From: Seiridium cupressi
Taxonomy: Eukaryota; Ascomycota; Sordariomycetes; Amphisphaeriales; Sporocadaceae
NCBI GenBank assembly: GCA_036674765.1
Contig: JARVKI010000074.1
Coordinates: 62,001-126,000, forward strand
Direction of reading: 5' to 3'
Length of the DNA: 64,000 nucleotides
Below, one piece after another: positions 34,111 through 45,480 of this stretch. The first letter of the stretch is position 1, and each line of letters starts with the position of its first letter. A program made the position numbers and the translations under genes. The notes under the pieces were generated by a model. It had not been told where the DNA came from. It was given only the letters and a program-made list of their open reading frames with translations, and did no database searches.

Positions 34111-35440
34111 ACCATATGTATAGCGCGACGAATAAAATACGAATAGTCCGTTTCGTTGCCATCTTTGGACTTTAACTATTATTTACTATTGCCGGCTTAT
34201 ACAACGGGTTTCATCTAGGTTAAATGGCCAAGTCGCGCTACCAGACCTTAGCCAGCGTCGATGGAATAATATAGAGTTTTTATAGCGAAACCCACATAGA
34301 AGATAAAATCATAGAAATACAGTGGGATAGTAAGTTCGAAGCCTGTTCGTATAAATTCGGTCGAGCAAGAATACATATTATGCGGAACGCTTTATAGTAC
34401 CAAAATTGTGCTTCAATCGCACAAAGAATACCATCGGGAAACCTATTCTATCCAAGTCATATCGAAAATCTACTATCTGACTCAAGGCATATTAGATTAT
34501 TTGGTGGCCTCATTTGTGGTTCAATGAACATAATCATCTTATTAAGACACGCAGGTCAAATCCTTAGATATTCCTAAGCCTAAAAAACTATTATAAAGAC
34601 TATTATGGCTTATGGCTTCATAACTCTCCTCGCCTTTATCGACGTATAATAGCCAGCCACGGCAATCGATAAGCTCAACTAGCGTAAATGTCCAATGTCA
34701 AATATACCGTGGGAACTTCGGGAAATAATATAAACCCAATTCCCTTTAAGTGCGAGAACAACAACGCACAGCAAAAGTGCCCGATGTCCGGCTTCCCTAT
34801 CCTACAGCTGCGGTGAGCGGGTTATCCCAGCTAGGCTTTCTCCTGCCCCCATTCGCATTTATTGCCTGGTTATAGAGAAAATCGGAACCCCCTGGTTAAA
34901 CGAGGTTGCCTTCCGCCTCGAAGACTTAATTACAATGCTTAATAAGCTTCTGATAGGGCCCATCGTGAGCGTCAGTCATATCTTGAAATACACGTGTATC
35001 TTGCTATGTTTGAGACCCGCTCCCATCATCTAAACTACATGGTTAGAGCAAAGTTTGATGAATACCAAAGCCTATACTCATGACAATCAGTTCTCTGGGC
35101 GGTTGTTGACAAGACAAAGTTTCCATTAACATCGGAACTAAAACGACGCTCCATGCCCCTGGACTAGATTGTTTTTCACATATGGTACCAAACTTCGAAT
35201 GGTGTGATGCAGAGATGGTAGCGAAACCAGAACGTAAATCCATCAGCTCGGGGGCTGCTCACGTTCGCTTGTGCATCATTGTCTTCTGTGTATCACACCA
35301 CTCGATGGCGGTTACTATAAAAACTCTGTTCTGGAAGCATGAGTCATTCAGAAAAAAATGGCCGACAAACTCCTCATGTTTCAATGGGAATCGACAATCT
35401 ACCAACTCCCAAGCATTTAGTAATTTTTAGGTAAAAGAGA
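33900..35440. other. AT-rich, RIP-like island
   Basis: Base composition falls sharply compared with flanking genes, with long stretches rich in TA, ATA and TTA and almost no long open frames. Fungal repeat-induced point mutation turns C:G into T:A in repeats and gives this look. No terminal repeats or transposase motifs could be recognised. Confidence 0.5.
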
Positions 35441-35449
35441 TAAGAAAAG

Positions 35450-36514
35450 ATGGCTGGCGAAACGGTGAACCCCTCAGCTTCCATAATGGATAAAAACAAT
35501 AGTTGTCCCCTCTTGGACAGTCTCCCTATAGAGGTCCGACACGAGATTTACTCGACTCTGTTTCGCTCCACACGCCTAAGTCACGGACGGCGCCATGGAG
35601 GTCCCTGGGACATGACTGTGTTGTATCCGAGTCCCCTCAAGCGGATAGTACCACCTGCCCACTCCTTGGCCATTCTCCGCACATGTAGAAAGATACACGA
35701 AGAAGTTGGCGACTCGTGGCTGCGTCAGATCACCTTCAATTTCGAAGATAAATTTACCATGCTCCAGAAGTTGACTCCACTCCCGCAAGACGTAGTATCC
35801 ATGATAAGGTACCTGCGAATCCGTCTAGACATGGTGCAGTATGGCCCGGATTGCGACCTAGTCTCGGCACTCCAGCTTGTCCCTGGCTTGCGCCTCGACC
35901 GCTTAACCGTGCTCAGCGACTACCATAGGACCTTCTCCGAAACTAGTCAGTTGCTTCGCCTCCTCAATTCCGGTGACGGCTGGAAAGAGTTATCTTTTGT
36001 CACCCGCGTCTCCAATTATCTTGTTAGGATAGCAGGAGGAGTTGCGGAGACCGGCTCGAAGGATGCCTTGCGTGTGACTGAGAGCCGCTTCCTCTCGACT
36101 AGGCTGGGCACCGTCAAGGTGTACCGTGCAACGGAGCCAGATGGATGTGTCACAGTACCCGGGAACCAAGAGCCATTTGACCTCAGGAGTCAAGAGGCAA
36201 GTGATATGTTTCGGTTGCGAATGACATATTCCACGGCCCGCGTGCTGGCCCCTCAGAAGGACGTCATGCTAGTTGCTCGTCGTGGAGATGGCAGCGATTC
36301 TTATAAACAAAGACAGCTGGTAGACGGCGTTTCTGTCATGCTCTCTATGGGAACATCTGTGCATCACATAACTTCATGGCGTGAAGTCCAGGACGAGCCC
36401 CGGTTCCCAACGTGGTTAGATGCATACTTGCAGGGCGATTGCGCGATCGAGATTGACTCATATACTGATGTCGACGAGTATGTGTGGCCATCTCAGGTCG
36501 GATGGCTCTCTTGA
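35450..36514 (+). CDS. 2EXR/F-box-like domain protein (DUF7730-type)
   Basis: Single exon, 354 residues. The N-terminal segment CPLLDSLPIEVRHEIYSTLF (about residues 19-39) is the F-box-like 2EXR start common in lineage-expanded fungal proteins. It is followed by conserved-style LAILRTCRKIHEEVGDSW and by a region with several Leu-rich strands (IRYLRIRLDMVQYGPDC, LVPGLRLDRLTVLSDY). Related proteins may act as substrate adaptors, but none of this is established for this one. The gene stands directly beside an AT-rich island, a usual setting for lineage-specific genes. The start at 35450 is the first ATG in frame. Confidence 0.75.
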   Translation: MAGETVNPSASIMDKNNSCPLLDSLPIEVRHEIYSTLFRSTRLSHGRRHGGPWDMTVLYPSPLKRIVPPAHSLAILRTCRKIHEEVGDSWLRQITFNFEDKFTMLQKLTPLPQDVVSMIRYLRIRLDMVQYGPDCDLVSALQLVPGLRLDRLTVLSDYHRTFSETSQLLRLLNSGDGWKELSFVTRVSNYLVRIAGGVAETGSKDALRVTESRFLSTRLGTVKVYRATEPDGCVTVPGNQEPFDLRSQEASDMFRLRMTYSTARVLAPQKDVMLVARRGDGSDSYKQRQLVDGVSVMLSMGTSVHHITSWREVQDEPRFPTWLDAYLQGDCAIEIDSYTDVDEYVWPSQVGWLS

Positions 36515-37704
36515 TATCAGGCTACCCATGGTTTTTAGAGAGAGTAGGCCTACGACAGTTTTAACTCATCGGGGTACGACAAGAATGCCAGTGGATTTGA
36601 AACTGGGGGATAGCTTTGTGGCATCAGCACCGAGGGCAGAGCGGTTCATTAGATGTGGCAATCCATGTGTTATAAGTTGCAATTGCGGCGTCGCTTTTGC
36701 TGCCATATTAGCGCTCAGTCCAAGCACGCCAATTCTATTTCACATTCAATGCTATTCGCCTAGTAGATCCGAAGTCTTATTGAGCAATAAAACATTAGAT
36801 AGAGAATTCCGACTAAATGCCCCTACGTTTTCTCTCTTACAAAATTAGTGTCGTCGTAAAGTTAAATGATACTCTGGTCCAGTCGGGAAATCATGGCGTA
36901 GTCTTTATACTGCCAAACTTAAGGGGATTAAGAAGTGTCTTGCTAAACTGTAGCTAGAGCTATCTAAGAACTGCGAAGCAGCGTGGGCCGGCAAACCACT
37001 ATCTGGGTACCTCGTGAAGACACTGCCCCAGGCAGTGGTCTCCATTGGGGGGTGGGGTCCATGTATCCTCACTCTGGAAATTCGTTTACAAGGCATGCTA
37101 GGAAAGATTTGAAAGATTAGTGACACTAGGAGCTGTCCCTCAGACCACGGAGAATAAAGACATCTGACCGAAGTTTAGAATGATACATGATCATGATGGC
37201 AGCCGCGGACAGATTCCCCATTCTGCGGGTCATTGTAAAAGTATGTATTTGCCCAAGGCAATATGTATGTGAGGACCCTCGCGGGTCCTGGAATGAAGTA
37301 TCTCGCCTCATCACCAACTCATCGGGGTATCGCGGTCCTCTAGAGTGCAGAAGCTGAAAACAAAAGACTGCAACAGCCAAACTCAATGCAAAGCCAACAA
37401 TCCATCCATCATCATCATCATCTCAAAGTGCCCTTGTCCTGTGTTGTCATTGATTTCCTTTCCCTCAAACAAACAAGCAGTTCATTCTTTCGTCATCAAT
37501 CAGACTGTCGTTTCATGCTAGTCAAGCAAAACCGTCTTTCGAATACGCCAAGTGCAATGCTATGTCGAACGCCTTCCGCCGCAAGAGCAGGGGAGAAACC
37601 CTTTCCTCTGTTGCCCATGTCTCCAAATCAGGCATCATGTAACGCTGCCCGCGAATCCGGTTGTATCATCAATCTCAATCTTTCCCAATGAAGATTCTGT
37701 CGAA
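36515..37704. other. convergent 3' spacer
   Basis: About 1.2 kb between the 2EXR-type gene (+) and the next minus-strand gene. It is moderately AT-rich with no supportable gene; a CATCAT run occurs near 37408. Confidence 0.5.
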
Positions 37705-39187
37705 CTAGGCAGGAATCTCAAGATCGTCAATCTCCTCGTTTTCCCGATCCTCAGATGAGGCTGCCACGGCCCACTTGCGCCATCTGGTGAGCCGCCCCGG
37801 TGTCCCTTTGCGATTTGCTGATTCCTCTTCCACGTTCTCCACACCTATTTTCGTTTCAGTAACCCGTTCAACCTCTCCTCCGGCAACACAGCCAGCACTA
37901 CCGAACAACTCCAACCCTACCTTCTTCGAGACACCTTCTCTTTCCCATGATGCTGAGCTCGTCCCCATTAGCCGACTCTCGGTCTTCAGAAAAGCTCACA
38001 TTAAGGACCTCCGACAGAACGTCGCGTCTGCGCTTCGGGGACGTGGTCTGAGCAACGCCCATGATCTCCTCTTCCTCATCGGCGAAAGTTTCGAGCTTGA
38101 GCGGATCGAAGGCACCCACGAGCTCGTGGCCAAGAACTTGGCTCAGCCTCTCCTTGAGGCCCAGTACCGGCCACACGGGCACATGTGTGTAATCAATCTT
38201 GAGCTCCGCATCGCCCTTGGGCGCCTTGTGCGGCTCGTGAAACATCATCAGGAAAGCAGCTGGCACCGTGGCCGTGTAGATGATGAATGCCTCGTCTTCT
38301 TCCGATGTTGTGAACAGTCGCACAGTGATATCTCTGGCCGTAATCGTGCTGGCCCTGAAGCCGTCCGGGTAGAGTTGCTGTTGCGCCAGAGCGATTATTG
38401 TGGCCACGAAATGTGGGTCCTCGTCAAGGTTGCTAGGTATCAAATTCTTCGATCGTAAGGTTTGCAGCCGGTGGACCGGAGTGTTGGGGCTTCTGTTAGG
38501 GCCTTGTAATATTCTGAAGCAATTGTGCCTGATGTGGTTGAGGTTGCTCCTGCTGACATAGGCTAGTACTGGCGTATCGCCGGCAATGTTGACACTCATA
38601 GACGCCATGAGCTGGCTGGTGGATCGACTCGATGTCCAAGTGGTGGCCGAATCAAAAGACATGGACGCGTCGTGGTGCTTCCATATTACCTGGGCGCGAG
38701 TTGCCTTGTGGTAGACACGACTCCCGAACCTCAAACTCAACTCTGCGTTCGATTTCGGTTTGCAAAGATGCGTCGGAAATAATGTCGAGATGACGCTCCT
38801 CAAAGCCCGTGTCTTGGCCATAACGTTGCGCGGCGTGTCCTTGCCCATGAGCGTGTCCAGGTCTCTACCGATGCCTACAACTGCTGAAGATGCGCGCGGC
38901 GACCTTTTAGGCGACGAAGATACCGTCGGTGTGGGAGTTGTCTGAGGCGGTCTGTGTATGAAGCGACAACCCAGAAGTCGCGTGTGCAGGTCGGTCCAAC
39001 AGATGGGCAGGACATAGAGCGACGTGCCCTGATGCTCGTGCATGATGTCCCACAGTGAGCCTCGTTCTGGAACTGTGTGTTGGCGGCGCGGTGGTTGCTT
39101 GGAGTGCTTGTTTGTCTCCCCCTTGACTGTTCTGGCAGTTATGGTGGCGGTGGGCATTTTGAGGTCGTCTTTCAACGGCGCACCCAT
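37705..39187 (-). CDS. uncharacterised fungal protein
   Basis: The model is complement(join(37705..37844,37921..39187)), 468 residues. The 76-nt intron (GTAGGG donor, AAATAG acceptor, phase 1) joins CLEEG to VENVEEESANRKG; without it the protein would stop at 37898. The N-terminal 100 residues are basic and low in complexity. The middle (SNAELSLRFGSRVYHKATRA, SMSVNIAGDTPVLAYVS, DPHFVATIIALAQQQLYP, RDITVRLFTTSEEDEAFIIY, IPVWP-like VPVWPVLGLKERL) reads like a folded domain. An acidic stretch and a possible nuclear-localisation cluster (SPKRRRD) follow. I recognise no family and propose no function. Confidence 0.7.
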
Positions 39188-40314
39188 TGCGTGTGCGTGC
39201 TTCTTCAGTGTGCTGTAAATATCGATAGTCAGTATCCCTGGCGAGAGATTTTAATCAAGAACATACGCGCGAGTTGACAAAGCGACTTACTGTTTGGCAG
39301 GCGAAGTGGCTGTCTCTTGAGTTCGCATTCAGAGTGAAAGTGGGAATGCGAGTGACGCGCCGGGATTAGTAGCGTCAGAGGATGGTCACAGCGGGTTTCC
39401 ACTCGCAGAATCGGGACTAGAACCACTTTTCCCAAATGGTAGAGTTCGAAGATGAGTGGATTCAAGAAGTCAAGAGCAGAACGCTCGAGTACAACTGCGA
39501 CGATGCTGAGACGTACGATCACCAACAGTCGGCGGTAAAAGAGACAAGGAGGCGTTCGAGGGTAGGGCAGACGCGACAGGAGGAAGGGGAGGGGCAATGA
39601 CCCTGTTTAAAAGGGCAGGCACGCTCTTTGTGGGCGAGACTGTGGATCCTGTCAGTTCACGACTTGAGCGCCAAGTCACGTTACCTGTTGGTGGTTGTCC
39701 CGGATTTGGCATCTGGCGCCAGGCTCCAATGAGTTGAATCTCGGCTGGATCTTGGGCCGATCCCAGATTCGCTAGTGGAAGAACAGCTGAGGACAGGCGT
39801 GACAGGTCGAGGACTGTGGGATGTGGCACGGTGGCTGAGAGCATGTGCGATCGCGATTGCCAAGGCCGAGACAAACCGGCTTTTGGCTGCGAAGGAGAGA
39901 CAAATGGCGTGTCCAAATCCGAGAATGGGAGTGTGGCTGCCTAACTGTGCTGGTCTGACGTTGGACTGTGTGGCGGCACACTTGTGAAAATTCCGCTTCA
40001 TATGCATGCGTAGCATAACTTGAAACCCCAGCTATGCCGAGTTGGTTCAATGCATTGAGCTCGGGCCCAGAGTTGAGTCAGAGCTGAGCCAGAGCCAAGT
40101 GACGTCCCTCCTTAACAATTTCTAGCCAACGTCAGCCTTGAACGATAGGCGCCATTAGCAGGTGCAGCCCCTCCACACCTACACGCAGCAAGCACCAACA
40201 GGAGCTTCTCCCTTCCACTGAGCAGACGTGCATCGCGATACCCTCTCTCGGCAATTGGACGCAGACTTGACCAGATAGAGTATCACCATCTCTTTGGTGA
40301 CATACTCGCCCATC
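39188..40314. other. divergent intergenic region
   Basis: A promoter region between the uncharacterised minus-strand gene and ARPC3. Overlapping frames on both strands around 39470-40050 have no recognisable motifs; part may be 5' untranslated sequence of the minus-strand gene. Confidence 0.5.
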
Positions 40315-41115
40315 ATGCCGGTCAGTCTGGCACTTCTCGCAGGCCACCCCCTCATTACCTCGCCGGGCGCAGGCCGTGGCCAACTATAAACCCACAACCA
40401 TCTGTCACGATGCTCATATATATCACAGGCTTACAACTCCATGTTCAACTCGGATCCGAATCCGCCGCGTCTGATTGGAAACTTCCCACTCCTTCCTCTG
40501 CGTACCAAGACTCGTGGTCCGGCATACACACTGCCACCGCCCTCCGAACCTCTGGCAGCTTCCGAGTCCCCCGATCCGGACTCCGATTCCTATGATATCC
40601 TAGACGAGGTTCTGTCGCTATTCCGAGCCAACACATTCTTTCGCAACTTTGAGATCCAGGGCCCAGCCGACAGGTTGCTGATCTACGGAATTCTGTTCAC
40701 GAGCGAAGTATTGGGCAAGATAAGGCCAAGCTATGGCGTCAAAGAAGCACAGAAGGAGGTTCTGAACACGGCGCTGGACTTGAACTTCTCTATCCCAGGC
40801 GATCCAGGATTCCCTTTGAACCAGGTAAGCCCTTGAGGCGTCGGCGGTTGTCAGGCAGGCAGGCGGACGGGCGAGAGGGGATATGGGGTTGATGGCATCG
40901 GCAAAGGGGATAGCGAGGGCTGACTGGATCTGCAGATGTACGAGCCGCCACGAGACCGACAGGACGCTGAACAGTTACGGCAATACCTCGCCCAAGTACG
41001 ACAGGAGCTGGCAAGCCGGCTATTGGCAAGAGTATACGAGGAAGGTGGTGATGGGAAGCCGAGCAAGTGGTGGCTGAGCTTCACGAAGAGAAAGTTCATG
41101 GGCAAGAGCTTGTAG
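40315..41115 (+). CDS. ARC18: actin-related protein 2/3 complex subunit 3 (ARPC3, p21-Arc)
   Basis: A subunit of the Arp2/3 complex, which nucleates branched actin filaments at endocytic patches and hyphal tips. The model is join(40315..40320,40429..40824,40936..41115), 193 residues. The first exon is only ATGCCG (Met-Pro), followed by a GTCAGT donor and a 108-nt intron; the second exon then gives the expected AYNS start of the family. The second intron has GTAAGC and TGCAG ends, and the phases are 0. Conserved family blocks include PRLIGNFPLLPLRT, DEVLSLFRANTFFRNFEI, ADRLLIYGILFTSEVL, AQKEVLNTALDLNFSIPGDP and the C-terminal KWWLSFTKRKFMGKSL. It is convergent with TRM6, with 162 bases between stop codons. 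Confidence 0.95.
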
Positions 41116-41277
41116 GAGAGGAGCGATACTGATCAATCGCAAGCGACAAGCCTAGAAGGGCGCGGAGCAAAAGTCGGCAGTCCATGCACAATAGAAGAGC
41201 TCTATTCAGGGGTATCAATGAAGTTCATGCAGCCATCTCCGAGGCCGATCCGAACTCTAATGCGAAGCGCCATAATG

Positions 41278-43310
41278 CTATTCATCTCCCGTCCAAACGC
41301 CTGACAGCGACTTATAATCACCGACCTTGCGCTTCTTGTTCCGTGCACCTTTGCCCCTTGCTTCGACTTTACCTTCGGCAGGTTTCACTCTCCAAGCGGT
41401 GAAAACATAGCCCTCCGCACCTCCCCTGCTCGTCATCAGCGGATGCGTCCGCCCAGGCAGGACTTGCCATTTCCGCACCCTACTTGTCTGCAATGCTGCT
41501 CCGAGGACTAGGGTGGGGTTGAGGGGATACTCGTCAGTGCCCTCCCAATGCTCAAGCTCCTCAAGCGTTTTCTCGGCAACCTCCACAGGCGGGTCTGATA
41601 TCCAGGCTCCTCGTCTTGCTATGCTATAGCAGTCGACGAGCTTGGTCAATGGTTCGATGGACTGTGAGTAGATGGCGATCGGGGCCCCGCCAGCCAAGAG
41701 TGGAACGGCATGCTTCATGATTGACACCGGGTCCATAGTGCTGGCAACAACCAGACCCGAGAAGCCGCCTGCTCGCGCCGTGTCAACGACATGACGAACC
41801 CGAGCCCATCTGCGTCGCTTTCGGTGGTAATTGCCTCTACGATTCGTCTTCCACGACTTGAGTTCATCAAGCGAAACAGCGGCCGGCTCCGCCATGTATG
41901 TTGTGTCGGCAGTGGGCTCCAATAGCTGGAGCCATGACAACGTCATGAGGTTCCTGGCAAGTGGATGCGAAAGGGGCTGGGATGGGTTTGTAATATCGAA
42001 GTCGTAATATTTGAGCAGACTGAGGTTGGGTTGCGAGTTGGCATGAACCAGCGTCAAGGTATTTGACGTGGCATATGGCACGCTCAGGTCGTCCCAACGC
42101 TTACCAGGTCCAGCTGGGTATTTCTTGGGAATATCGTCAGTTGCTAGGCGGTCTTGAGCTCCCTCCGACGATGGTTGAACGTCCATAGAGTCTTCGTCCT
42201 TAAACGACCCTACGGTCTTGACCTCGGAATCGATGTGCTGCACTGTGGCATTCTCCTCCTTCTCCTCCTCGGGAGCGTCCGTGCTTGCGCCGTTCTTTGT
42301 AGATTTCGGCCGGCTTGTTGACTCTCTTCGGTGTTGCGGTGACTTCTGTGCCTCCAGATATGCTTCAAGCGACTCTCCTTTCTCGGGAGGGTACAGAATT
42401 CCGGTTCTTTCCGCCATGGCTGCAACCAAGAGACCACCGGTATCATCAATCACCAAGTAGCGCCCTTGAGTGTTGTCCGCCTCATTAGAGGCTTCCTCGC
42501 CATTCTCTTGGCCCTCCTGCTTGGGCCTCTCCTCCCCACCCCAGTGTACATTGGCCCAGCATCCCAGCAAGCCCAACATCTCCTCGCGCATCTCCATAAT
42601 CTTCTGCGAATCCCTTTCTTCAAGCAGCCAGTGATCGAACATGGGCACGTCCAGCGGCAACACGCAGAACTGCCGTATGTATTTCTTGTGCTTCAGCAGC
42701 TTGTACTTGGCGAGCGAGTACTCGGTTTTCTGGTCCAGTGCAGAATGCGACAGCATGAGCTTCGCAATCAAATCTTTGCCGGCGCCTGTTCCGTCTTTCT
42801 TCAGCGCCTCGATCTCTGCCATGCTCAGCTTCTGCGCTGAGACTGCTTCGTTCAGCATAGCAGCCTCGTCCGTCTTGGCTACCACGGCGCCCGAGGTGGC
42901 ATCGACCAGGGAGTACTCAACGCCCGCAGGCATGGCCGCACCCTCGCCGTCTTCATCATCTGGTACAGAGGTGGGCGAGTCGGCCGAGTCGGACGCGCCA
43001 CTGGAAGTGAGGACGTCGGCGTAGATTTCTGAAGCGGGCACGATCCGCAGGCGGTTAAAGTTTTCCGGTTCCTGCTTATCCAAAAGCTCAAATGTGAGGT
43101 GGTACGGTCGGTGTATGATCAGGTTACTCGGGAACGAGCCGTACTTGCCCAGCGAGACGGTGCTGCAAAAAATGGCCAAGATTAGTGGCAGGGTCGAAAA
43201 AGATCAATTGAGGGGCAACTTTACGTGTTCGGAAGCACCTGTAGCACCCTGAGAGTGCCATTGGGAAGCTTCAGGGCCACCCAGGAGTTGGGCTGGACAA
43301 GAGAATGCAT
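41278..43310 (-). CDS. TRM6: tRNA (adenine-58-N1)-methyltransferase non-catalytic subunit TRM6/Gcd10
   Basis: The tRNA-binding partner of the catalytic subunit TRM61; together they make m1A58 in nuclear tRNAs, including the modification that stabilises initiator tRNA. The model is complement(join(41278..43162,43225..43310)), 656 residues, with a 62-nt intron (GTAAAG donor, TTGCAG acceptor, phase 2). Exon 1 encodes the beta-rich N-terminus (SWVALKLPNGTLRVLQVLPN). Then come VSLGKYGSFPSNLIIHRPYH, AEIEALKKDG, the Lys/Tyr-rich EYSLAKYKLLKHKKYIRQF and RYLVIDDTGGLLVAAMAERT. A Rossmann-like C-terminal half carries GFSGLVVASTMDP, GGAPIAIYSQSIEPL and HPLMTSRGGAEGYVFTAWRV, with a basic tail. The order and content match Gcd10 proteins; an acidic Glu-rich insertion (about residues 300-360) is variable in the family. 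Confidence 0.95.
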
Positions 43311-44433
43311 CGTTGCTTGTCACGCAAAGAAAGCTGCGTACTGATTGAAGCAAAAAATTTCCGGACTCTCGACCTGGTCGGCTGCAAGTGTCGAAATAAA
43401 GTTGCTGCACTAGCCCCGCCGTCGCATCGAATGTGGGGTGATTGACTAAGGTACGTACATACGTGCGTGGTTAAACTTGGAGATGTTGTTACTACCGTAT
43501 TCACATTTGTTTAATTTATCCGGTTTCGTTCTCATCTATCTTAGCGTACTTTAAGATAGGTCTCAATATAGCCTTATTCCTCGTATGGGAAAACCACTTC
43601 AAAAAACCAAAGGTTCTCTTATAAAGGGAAAAGTGCCACCAGCTTACCGTATTCATATCTATTTACGTATGTAGACTATGTGACCACACGGAGCACCGCG
43701 ATGCAACCCCAGTTTGGGTTCTAGGATCTAAATCCATCGGCAGTTATTCGCTAGAATCCAGTCAGTCAGCCAAGTCTTACACACTTCACTCAATTTAGGG
43801 ATTTCTGCACATCAGTGACCAAGCAGAATAAATGCGTTGGAAGGCGCACGTCGTATTAAACAAGACACACTTATAAGGCCAGGTGGCTCATCCTATTTGC
43901 TCAGCAGTCTCGAGAGTATGACCGCGCATTTATAGATCTGGTCGTATACAACAACCACTGATATGGCAAGATCCTTGTTTCCTTGCAATGCGGCCACCGT
44001 GGCGAAGTGGACGTCGCCTACAGGATATTCGTATACGGATGCTATGACGGACCATCGTAAGCAAATCCATTTTACCCGCCATTCAAACCGACTTCAGTGC
44101 CAGCTACACCTGCTGAAAATTGATCGAGCGGCACAAAGGAGCGCCTGCGGTATTATTTGGTGGTATAGATTCCGTGAGCATGAAGTAGCAGATCTAAATC
44201 GAGAAATTCCCCTCAAAACAAAAGTAAAAATAAAAATAAAATAAAAAGCACAAAGTGCAAGTCAATTTAGCAGAATCATCATTGCAGTCAAAGCTCCTGA
44301 GAAACTGCGTAAATCAAGCAATTCATCAGTATCGACCTTTTCATTTTCTTGCTATCCCAAACCATCGCACCGGGTTCTGGAATCAATTAAGCATTATATT
44401 ATTGACTCGACCTTCAATTTATCTCCAAACACC

Positions 44434-44828
44434 ATGGCTATGCCCACTACCTTCGGTATAGTCCTCTCTTTCGCTGCTCAGGGCCTCTCTTGCATACACA
44501 GCAAAGGCTCTATCGGGTCGACCCTTATCTTAGGGGAGCCCGTGGGGGGATATCGGCGGAGCTGTGGGATAATGAAGGAAAGGTCTGTGATGGGCCCTGG
44601 CACACCGACCAGGACGACCATTTCTCAGCAACTTGCAACCCTGGCTACACGTTCGCCGTATCTAAAGATGGCCGGAGAGCCTGGTACGACTACGGATCCA
44701 ATGCTTTCTCATGGGACCAACGCCCAAAGTCACAGAAGGGTGACTGCTACAGGGCTTGTGGTGACAAGACCGGTCTTTGCACAGATTGTACTACCGAAAT
44801 CTCCTGGAACCTCGACACATACTGTTGA
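44434..44828 (+). pseudogene. small secreted cysteine-rich protein, apparently frameshifted
   Basis: An ATG at 44434 opens a signal-peptide-like sequence (TFGIVLSFAAQGLSC). The frame then loses sense, while the neighbouring frame from about 44490 to the TGA at 44826-44828 encodes a convincing mature region. That region has at least seven Cys and many Trp/Tyr/Gly residues (KVCDGPWHTDQDDHF, ATCNPGYTFAVSKDGRRAWY, GDCYRACGDKTGLC). It has no Met near its start. A single frame change between about 44480 and 44530 would explain the pattern; no intron with acceptable ends and phase does. It resembles a fungal effector-type protein of about 100-120 residues. The AT-rich setting favours decay, but a sequencing error or unusual splicing is possible. 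Confidence 0.45.
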
Positions 44829-45089
44829 TGGGCGAGAGTTGATATTTACAGGGGCCAACCCGAATTTAAGTGCACCATCTAGAATATGGGGAATGTGAGA
44901 GTGAGAGATTGTGGAGAGTCAGGAATTTTTGCATGCAATGCTGACTGTTCTTTCGCATGCAGGACTGCGAGGAAAACGTGTGAATACCAGTCACCAAATA
45001 AGAACTGACAAAGATAGAGTTGGTAGTTCACATACAGCGGCGTTACCGTGGCTGCAAGGCCTATAGATTTGGATAATGATGCAATCGTG

Positions 45090-45480
45090 ATTATCTAGCA
45101 TGTAATAACCTTACTGAATTAGACAGGCCATATTATCAACTAATTAGCTGCCATATATAAACATTCATCAACGGAAATATCTGTTAAACCATATAGATAC
45201 GGGTATCATATTAAAAATTTATTTTAAGCGGTTTTATAATATTTATAAACTCTATTAGTATTATATAGGACTTTTAAGGAAACTCTATATTAACCACGCG
45301 CTTAACGCGAAATTATTACAGGACTTCCTCTAACTTTACTAGTTCTCTAAATATTATCTTATAAGAATGAGCTGGACGAACACTAAATAGCTGAGTAGTC
45401 TTGTAATGCTCGCAAAGAAAGGGATTGATTATAATAACAAATCGTTATAGCACGACCTTCAAAATATGTCGGTTGGCCAC
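45090..45480. other. strongly AT-rich, RIP-like tract
   Basis: One of the most AT-rich stretches in the window, dense in TA and ATTA steps, with isolated short CpG-containing words. This fits an old repeat mutated by RIP. No repeat ends can be seen. Confidence 0.45.

Larger units (their letters stand above)
32677..35449. other. spacer containing an AT-rich island
   Basis: The first part is the nuclease promoter and includes a tandem 13-bp duplication. From about 33900 to 35440 the DNA is strongly AT-rich with many TA steps and few open frames, as in RIP-mutated relics. A decayed-looking minus-strand frame occupies about 33435-34110. No intact gene is supported. Confidence 0.55.
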
